Positions 19,739-25,762 of a stretch of DNA of 25,762 nucleotides are shown here, one piece after another. How positions within the stretch are numbered: position 1 is the first letter of the stretch; the number at the start of each line of letters is the position of its first letter. The notes beneath the pieces are model-generated. The model did not search any database. It worked only from the letters and a program-made list of their open reading frames with translations, and was not told the DNA's origin. Made by a program: the position numbers and the translations under genes. Source of the stretch: Funneliformis mosseae (lineage: Eukaryota > Glomeromycota > Glomeromycetes > Glomerales > Glomeraceae); assembly GCA_910592005.1 (NCBI GenBank), contig CAJVPP010000831.1, forward strand, positions 1-25,762, written 5' to 3'.

Positions 19739-20057
19739 TCAGTCGAAGCAAGGATAATAAGTACAGATAGGGCAGCCACGTTGAGACCACAGCCAACTAG
19801 GTTTTGACCAAGGTCCTAACGAAAAAAACGGCGAAGGCGCTAAAACAGTTTTAGTAAAATGTTCTGACAAAAATATGTTTCTTTTAGCTAAACATACAGA
19901 TTTTTCTTTCCAAGATCACGAGTGCTTGAACATATACAATTCTTGAATTGTCGTCTCTCAGGCGGTTAAATCCCCCTCTTTCTCGTGCGGTCATCCCATT
20001 AAACACTTCTGTTTCTTCTTCATCGAAACCAAGTTGGATGGGGATGTCAATAGCCAT
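19739..20057 (-). CDS. Small hypothetical protein, splice form uncertain (about 85 aa)
   Basis: The start ATG at 20057 opens MAIDIPIQLGFDEEETEVF, continuing with NGMTARERGGFNRLRDDNSRI, an acidic then Arg-rich segment with good protein-like composition. Two splice models work. Model A joins 20057-19898 to 19839-19739 across a 58-nt GTATGT...TTTTAG intron, giving 86 residues ending in CPICTYYPCFD. Model B uses the GTATAT donor after the codons for NSRI and the acceptor CGTTAG near 19818, continuing as DLGQNLVGCGLNVAALSVL, then a hydrophobic stretch and a charged tail ending near 19685. Model B yields a plausible membrane segment, Model A the better donor. I do not recognise the family. The 5' leader carries a 27-bp tandem duplication. 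Low to moderate confidence that it is a functional gene. Confidence 0.45.
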
Positions 20058-20083
20058 TTTAGTTGCTGTTGATAGTTGGAGAA

Positions 20084-20137
20084 TTGAGAGTTGAATAGAA
20101 TTGATGAGAGTTGAGAGTTGTATAGAATTGATGAGAG
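20084..20137. repeat. 27-bp tandem duplication
   Basis: Two adjacent 27-bp copies (20084-20110 and 20111-20137) beginning TTGAGAGTTG differ at a single base, A or T at position 11. They lie just upstream of the ATG at 20057 (minus strand), in its likely leader or promoter. Confidence 0.95.
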
Positions 20138-20762
20138 AATAGACAATCAGAAAGTCGTTTGAAACGAATACACGTGTTCTGCGTAAATGATGTAAATTAT
20201 CAATTAATCAATTGCTATATGCATGATTTATTTATGTAAACTTAAATGGAGTTGTTTGTTCTCTAATTGTTTGTCTATCAAGGAGCTTATTTCATTACGC
20301 GTCAGCTAAACAGAATTTTTTGTTAGAGCTTAAGAAATCAAACCTTACGTTGCACGGCAAGAATTTTTCCTATATCGCACTGCGCATTTCAAGTGATCGA
20401 TCGATCCCACATGACTGCTTTATACTAATTTACCCGTATTTTCGCGGTCTAAAATACCCCCCCCCCGTAGATTAAAATTTTAATGCGGAATTTCGATGGT
20501 AAAATATTTTAAGAAAAATGCAAAAATTCCTAACTTCTTTGTTAATTCGCCACGAAATATTTTTCTTTGTTTTTCCTTAACTGTAATAAATATAAACAAT
20601 ATTTTTTTTTTAAATTCTTTGGAGTGGGTCTTTAATAATTTTAGTTATTGTTTGCGAAATTTACAAATGAACGTTTCTTTTTAATAAAATATTCATGATT
20701 ATTTGAAATGGTCATAAAAAAGCAAAAGAAGTTCTTTAAAAACTCGTATATCAAAAAAAATT
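20138..20762. other. Intergenic region
   Basis: No supported gene. There is a GATCGATCGATC stretch at about 20396-20407 and an isolated run of ten C residues at 20457-20466, which is striking in such AT-rich DNA. The 62-codon frame at 20496-20684 shows no domain. Confidence 0.45.
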
Positions 20763-21015
20763 GAAAGAAATGCCAAAGAAAAGTTAGAAATTATTGCTAA
20801 TTACAAGGAACATAAAATTGGCATTAAAGAACATTGTAAGAAAAATTAATATTCAACCAAAACAACTACGTTAATGGATAGGTAAAAAAGATAAATTAAT
20901 CAAAGCTTCACCAAAAACTACCAAATTATATAACGCAAAATTGCCTTACTATCTGGAAATTGAAAGTACTTTGTTTAATTGGATTACAGAACAATTCTTT
21001 GAATTTCTTCGTTAG
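20763..21015 (+). pseudogene. Decayed pogo/Tigger-type transposase N-terminus
   Basis: The first frame reads AKEKLEIIANYKEHKIGIKE, then HCKKN and a stop. Shifting frame recovers NIQPKQLR, a TAA stop, then WIGKKDKLIKA and, further on, LFNWITEQ. This is the order seen in the helix-turn-helix and CENP-B-like DNA-binding part of pogo/Tigger transposase-derived proteins: a KLEIIxYxxEH helix, a Q(L/I)RxWIxxKxKL recognition helix, then a second domain opening with LxxWIxEQ. At least one frameshift and one in-frame stop are present and no DDE catalytic domain follows, so this is a dead 5' fragment. I infer the family from motif order only. Confidence 0.6.
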
Positions 21016-21073
21016 TAAACTTTGATATTTCATTCGTGCTGTATAACCTAATATATTTTATTTTATCCTATCC

Positions 21074-22340
21074 TACCTTTTCAAACAGTTTGTAGACCTA
21101 TACAGTCCTCTGAGTTTTTTTACATAAACTATCCCTCGATACATATAGAAGTGGTAACCCTGTATCTTGAGATCTTTTCTTACAAAGGATGTTAAGTTGC
21201 TTCATGACTTCATCGTAGATTAAACCTTTCGCCTTCTTCTTGCCAATTTATATCCTTATCACATAAGGCTTTCTCCTGAAATACAAAATTTCTTCCATAA
21301 TGGTGCTAGCAAAATATTCTTCGTGATTTGCTTCTAATATACACTCTTCTGCGATAAGTGCTTTATCACATAACTAATCCAAATGCTGAGATATTTCAAT
21401 CATACTTATCCTGAGTGCTAATGCATCTGAACCGAGAATTTTTTGAATTAACTCCTGTCCGTCAATTAAGTAGTAGACATAGGATTCTGAGAAATCGGAG
21501 ACTTTTTCACATATTAGTACTAACCTTTTTCTTACGTACCTCATTTAAGAAAACATCCATTTTCCTATCCAGTATCACTGATCCCATCTGATGACTTTTT
21601 ATCACATTGATCCATAATATTACTATACATTAACAGCTATTACCGTTATCTCTGATAACACTTCTGGTATCACTTTCTCATTATCTTGTATATAATCCTG
21701 TTCTAATTTGGCTACAACCAATGGCCATTTTGGTTGCTTCAAAATTGCCAATTGGCTAAATCGGTCAAAAGTCTCATGACTTTACAAATATTGGCCAGTT
21801 TATTTGCAAAATGCACTTCTGACGTTTGGGATATTCAATTTATTACAGAATTGCAAAAATTGACGCCTTTAATGTGGATGCTTAAATTCTTACAATTTTA
21901 CAAAAATTGGCATCTCTAACGTTTGGAATGTTCAATTTATTGTAATTTTGCAAATATTAACATTTCAAATGTTTAGGATGATCAATTAATTGCAATTTTA
22001 ATATTTTAAAGTCAGAAACATCAATTTTTGCAAAATTGTATTTAAATTGAATGTCCCAACTGTTAAAAGCGCAAATTGCATAAACTGTATATAAAAATAA
22101 TATTTTTAGCTAGCCAAAACTTAAAATAAAATTTGATTATTTTAGCTATAGCCAAATGGTTAAATGACTAAATGCCAACTCTGCCTAAACTCAGCATTCT
22201 CAGACTCGAGTTTAGTAATAGCTGACTTATTTTTCATTATTATGGTTTTAAGTTTATTAATCTCTACAGTTTTCTTCAACTTATTATTTCTGACATTAAA
22301 CTCCTATCTTAATTTATATTCTCAATCTTAAGTTTAATAT
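21074..22340 (-). pseudogene. Decayed coiled-coil family gene
   Basis: On the minus strand the region reads as broken pieces of one protein. About 22340-22180 gives Lys/Glu-rich heptad-like coils (NKLRQKNIKLKIENIN, NKSAITKLESENAEFRQ). About 21700-21630 gives LEQDYIQDNEKVIPEVLSEI, and about 21565-21535 gives KMDVFLNEVRKKKVS. About 21510-21300 is nearly continuous (SDFSESYVYYLIDGQELIQK, then ISQHLD, a stop, LCDKALIAEECILEANHEE). About 21240-21074 gives AKGLIYDEVMKQLNILCKKR, RSQDTGLPLLYVSRDSL and KKTQRTV, a stop, VYKLFEK. Stops and frame changes occur between and within pieces. The pattern resembles, from memory, a coiled-coil protein family abundant in Rhizophagus genomes; its function is unknown to me. 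Confidence 0.55.
21810..22007. repeat. Degenerate ~50-bp tandem repeat, four units
   Basis: Units at about 21810-21862, 21863-21909, 21910-21960 and 21961-22007 share a core of the type ACGTTTGGGATATTCAATTT followed by an ATTGCAATTTTGCAAAAATT-like stretch. Divergence is high in units 2 and 4. The repeat sits inside the decayed minus-strand gene, between its coil segment and its downstream pieces. Confidence 0.6.
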
Positions 22341-24550
22341 TTTTTTGCCTAAGTTTATTAAATTTAGATGATATAATAAATAGTTTTTATATAAAATATA
22401 ATATATTCAATAATAAGTTAGTATATATAAAAAATATAACATTTTGTCAAAAATTTGCAAGGCTATACAATTTTAGTTAAAATTAATTTATAAACCTATA
22501 TAAACTCTAATATATGTTATATTAAAGATATTTAAGTTTTATATATTAAAAAATAAAAATATATATTTAATTATTAATAATAAAAAAAGTAAGAAATCTA
22601 TTTAAACTTTTATTTTTTTTATATATATTAATAAATAGTTATTATCTAGATAATATATCATCTTATTACATAATTGACCTATATTATAAAATTTCAGGTA
22701 GAATTACAAAATTATAAAAATAACCTATATAATAGATAAGATAGAATAGATATATTTTTTAAGTAAATAATTCTAAGTTTGTAAAATACATAATAAAATT
22801 AAAAGACATAGAAGTATATCATAATGATAAATATAATCATGTGATTAGATAATATATCATTCAAATGATAAATTATATTTTTTTTAATAAATACTTATTT
22901 TTAAAATTTATATTTATTAATATTAAATTAGATTAAAGAAATACTGCAAAAAAAAATATAATAAATAATTATTTTTAATTTTAATTTTTTAATTTTTTAA
23001 TTTTATTTTTAATGTTATTTTAATTTTATTGATTTTTATTTTATTTTATTAATTTTAATTTTAACTTTTTAATTATTAATTTATTTTTTATATTAATAAA
23101 TTTATATATAATAATATAATAATTAAAAATATATATTTAAATTATATCTTTTACATATAATTATTTATATATTTTATAATTATAAATTTATTTTACATAT
23201 AATTTTTGTATTTGTTAAATATTATAAATATATTTTATATATAAATTTATATCTAAAAGAATATTAGTAAAAAAGGAAAATCTTAAATTATTGCTAATTT
23301 TAGTTTTAAGTTAATTTTAAGTATATAATATAATCAGTCAAGTAATTCAATTAAAAAAATTTTTATCAAAATTTAAATTTTTTCTTTTCTATTAATTACT
23401 ATCTATATATTAATACTAGTCAAAATAGTTCAAATTAACAAAAAATCAATAGCTAAATTTAAACTAATTTTAATATAATTTACAGCTAATTAGTTATATT
23501 TTCTGATTGTTTAAATTACTACTGATTGATTCCAATCAGATAAAATAATTTAAAATTAATTTAACTTAAATCTAATTATAAATCAGTTTAAAATAGCTTA
23601 AACTTTGCAGTTTGTTAGTTTCATTTTGCTAAAAATTATATTAATATTTAAAATTTTTCTAATCAGATATCTATTAAATAGATCTTTTTCTTATTATAAG
23701 ATTTTAAGAATTATTTAAAGAAACATTAAATATAATAGTCTTTATAGATTTTCTTATTATTCTAAATAGATTTTGAGAAAACATTCTAAACTATCAAGTT
23801 TTATTAAAATATAAAAGTAAAAATAGATCAAAATCTAATAATAAAAATTTTAGTATAAACTTTAAGAATTAAATAAATAGCTTATTTAAAAGTGAAAAAA
23901 GAAAGTTTATTGTAAATAAATATTTAAAAATTTATTGATAATAATTTTTATAAATATATAATAAGTATTTTAATGGTTAATTTAAATCCTTTAAGTATTT
24001 TAATAGTATATGTATTATTATACATTTAAAATAAAATTAAATCTAATCAAAAAAAAAATATAAAATATAATCAAAAATTTTACTAAAAAGTAACGTTAAC
24101 CAAAAATATTTTAGATTTAATAATTTTATTTTTTTATTGATAACTTTTAATATATTTTAAAATAAATAAGTAAATTTAGTTATTAATATTTTTAGTTATA
24201 AAATTTAATTTCTTAAAATATATAATAAAGAATGATTTTTTAAACAGATTTTATTTTAATAAATTTTGAACTTTAAAATAGTAAATTATAAATAATTATG
24301 AATTTTTTAAAATATAAATATAATAAATTCTTTGTTTTTCTTTTTATATAAAATTTATTTTTTTAGATTTTTTACACTTTAAAAGTGTATTTTTTCAAAA
24401 AAAAATTATTATTTTTTTTTGTTTAAATTCTAATTTCAAACAATTATAATTAATAATTAATTATATTTTTTTTAGATAATATTATGTTAGATTACTATAA
24501 AATAAAGAAAAATATGTATTATCATCTTTTATATTAGTTTTAATTACTGT
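22341..24550. other. Extremely AT-rich gene desert
   Basis: The sequence is almost entirely A and T, with runs of ATTTTTAATTTT type (about 22970-23070). No open frame of 60 codons occurs on either strand and I see no tRNA or domain fragment. A short perfect palindrome (TACACTTTAAAAGTGTA) lies near 24370-24386. The loss of coding signal is abrupt compared with the first 20 kb. Confidence 0.75.
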
Positions 24551-24553
24551 ATT

Positions 24554-25016
24554 TCTCTAAAAATAAGCACTTCCTAAAAATAAGTATTATCTTATTTTTT
24601 TACTATCTGAAAATAAACACTATCACATTTTTAGTATTCAAAAATAAAATAAATGCTAAAACAAACCTGATTTATTAAAAATTTTATAAATTTCAATATT
24701 TTTTATTTATTTTATTTAAAAGAATTCTTTGTCATTAATATTTCTTTCATCATTATTAATAATTGTCATCACCATCAATACTACTATTATCATCATTATC
24801 ATTCACCATTAATATATTTAGAATTACTGCTAAATTATATTCACTTTTGCAAAACTTATTTTACAGATTCTTTTATATAACTCCTAAAAGAAACGTATTA
24901 GAAATATAAAGCATTTATTATTTTTACATAGCTTCTGAAATTGAAAATTTAGCAATTTTGTTAGTATCTGAAATTAAGCATCTCTATAGTAAAAAAGGGG
25001 TGTTTAATTTCAGAGG
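24554..25016. mobile_element. Candidate non-autonomous DNA transposon with terminal inverted repeats
   Basis: The left end reads CTCTAAAAATAAGCAC and the reverse complement of the right end reads CCTCTGAAATTAAACACC, a related inverted pair. Further copies of the same motif lie inside: CTAAAAATAAGTATT near 24574, CTGAAAATAAACACT near 24607, TCTGAAATTGAAAA near 24933 and TCTGAAATTAAGCATC near 24967. The last pairs with the right end as a 48-bp hairpin (24967-25014). No coding capacity is present. The boundaries are approximate and no target-site duplication was established. Confidence 0.35.
24755..24812. repeat. Imperfect ATC/ATT microsatellite
   Basis: An imperfect triplet-rich run with units such as ATC, ACC and ACT (TGTCATCACCATCAATACTA and onward) lies inside the candidate element, giving a local C-enriched patch in AT-rich DNA. 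Confidence 0.6.
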
Positions 25017-25026
25017 CATATGATAG

Positions 25027-25163
25027 TGATGTACACTTGAAAGTTTGGAAGCATCCTTGAAAGCACTTTTGGAAGGGTTGGAAGCATAATTCTCTAATAA
25101 ATTCATTTGGATTGAAAGCTTCCAATCAAATTTTATACATTTGGAAGCATAAAATACACATCA
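25027..25163. mobile_element. Candidate 137-bp MITE with GGAAGC repeats
   Basis: The ends TGATGTACACTT and, in reverse complement, TGATGTGTATTT form an inverted pair. The interior has TTGGAAGCAT three times (near 25044, 25075 and 25141), a related TTGGAAGGG, and a central near-palindrome TTGGATTGAAAGCTTCCAAT followed by CAA. The size, lack of coding capacity and inverted-repeat structure fit a miniature inverted-repeat transposable element. The superfamily is not assigned. Confidence 0.45.
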
Positions 25164-25762
25164 TTAGCATATGGTATTTAAATAATTAATAATTAATGAA
25201 ATTTATTATATATATTTATATTTATTTTATAGATATATAATATTTATTTTTAAAATTGATATAATAATAATTAATTATATATAAAAGTTATTTTTTTTAA
25301 AAAAAAAAAATTCTCATTTTTTTTAATTAATTATTTTTCTTTTATTCAAACTTTTATAATATTTTTATTTAAAGATTATCAAAAAAAATTTGTAAAATTT
25401 TAAATAAATTTAGTCATAAATATTATATAAATATTTGAAAAACAAAATAGATTCAAAGTATGGTTAATTGATAATTAAGTTATTAATTTAGTAAATAATT
25501 ACAATTCTTTAAATAAAATAATTGAACAAAAGCTCATCATCAAATCTTTAATTTAAAAAATTAATGTTAAAATATAAAAAATAAGTGTTTTCAATTTTTA
25601 AGTTATAAAAATATATTTTAAAATATGGAGGCTAAGCTATTAAAATTACCTTACGGGACCCTACCAACTAAAATTGAGATTTTTTATTCATATTATTATA
25701 TGATATATGAACTTTATTTGGTTAAATTTTTATAGTTGATTATCTTATTAACAAAGCAAGCA
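25164..25762. other. AT-rich non-coding end of window
   Basis: Continuation of the AT-rich desert. A less AT-rich patch at about 25625-25675 contains TACCTTACGGGACCCTACC, which could be a repeat terminus, but I see no partner in the window. No gene is visible. Confidence 0.5.

Noticed and set aside
1..25762. CRISPR arrays, bacterial operons, phage or viral genes
   Set aside because: The window is eukaryotic with spliced genes; no regularly spaced direct repeats or viral hallmark proteins were seen.

Overview
The window looks like nuclear DNA of a very AT-rich filamentous fungus. The best fit is an arbuscular mycorrhizal fungus (Glomeromycotina, Rhizophagus-like). The grounds are: spliceosomal introns of about 60-105 nt with GTATGT/GTAAGT donors, long poly-A/poly-T tracts, a BTB-TLDc protein, a local family of MGN-starting class I methyltransferases, and relics of DNA transposons and of a coiled-coil family of the kind expanded in these genomes. 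The assignment rests on gene style and recall of families, not on a search.

Layout. 1382-2622 (+): a five-exon methyltransferase-like gene whose SAM-binding acidic residues are lost. 3743-3837 (-): an intron-containing tRNA-Ile(UAU). 4042-4470 (+): a single-exon ArsC/Fmp46-type thioredoxin-fold protein. 5248-6294 (+): a two-exon methyltransferase with a likely N-myristoylation signal. 6787-7756 (+): a five-exon membrane protein of the FAR-17a/AIG1 family with one GC-AG intron. 8818-10905 (-): an intronless 695-residue basic, low-complexity protein with an FRQNLLEQS repeat. 13063-14333 (-): a five-exon methyltransferase whose intron phases and three of five exon lengths or boundaries match the first gene. 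16816-18302 (+): a BTB-BACK-TLDc protein. 18581-19468 (-): mitochondrial monothiol glutaredoxin (Grx5) in six exons. 19739-20057 (-): a small unknown protein with two possible splice forms.

From about 20.7 kb the window changes. It holds a decayed pogo/Tigger-like transposase fragment, a decayed coiled-coil-family gene on the minus strand with a degenerate ~50-bp tandem repeat inside it, then about 3.4 kb of extremely AT-rich DNA with no open frame of 60 codons. Near its end are two candidate non-autonomous transposons with terminal inverted repeats.

No operon-like or cluster-like pathway is evident. The genes are ordinary single fungal units. The main theme is the trio of related methyltransferases within 13 kb, one of them apparently a pseudoenzyme. 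Splice sites were placed by hand from GT/AG motifs, frame continuity and, for the two long methyltransferases, mutual alignment.
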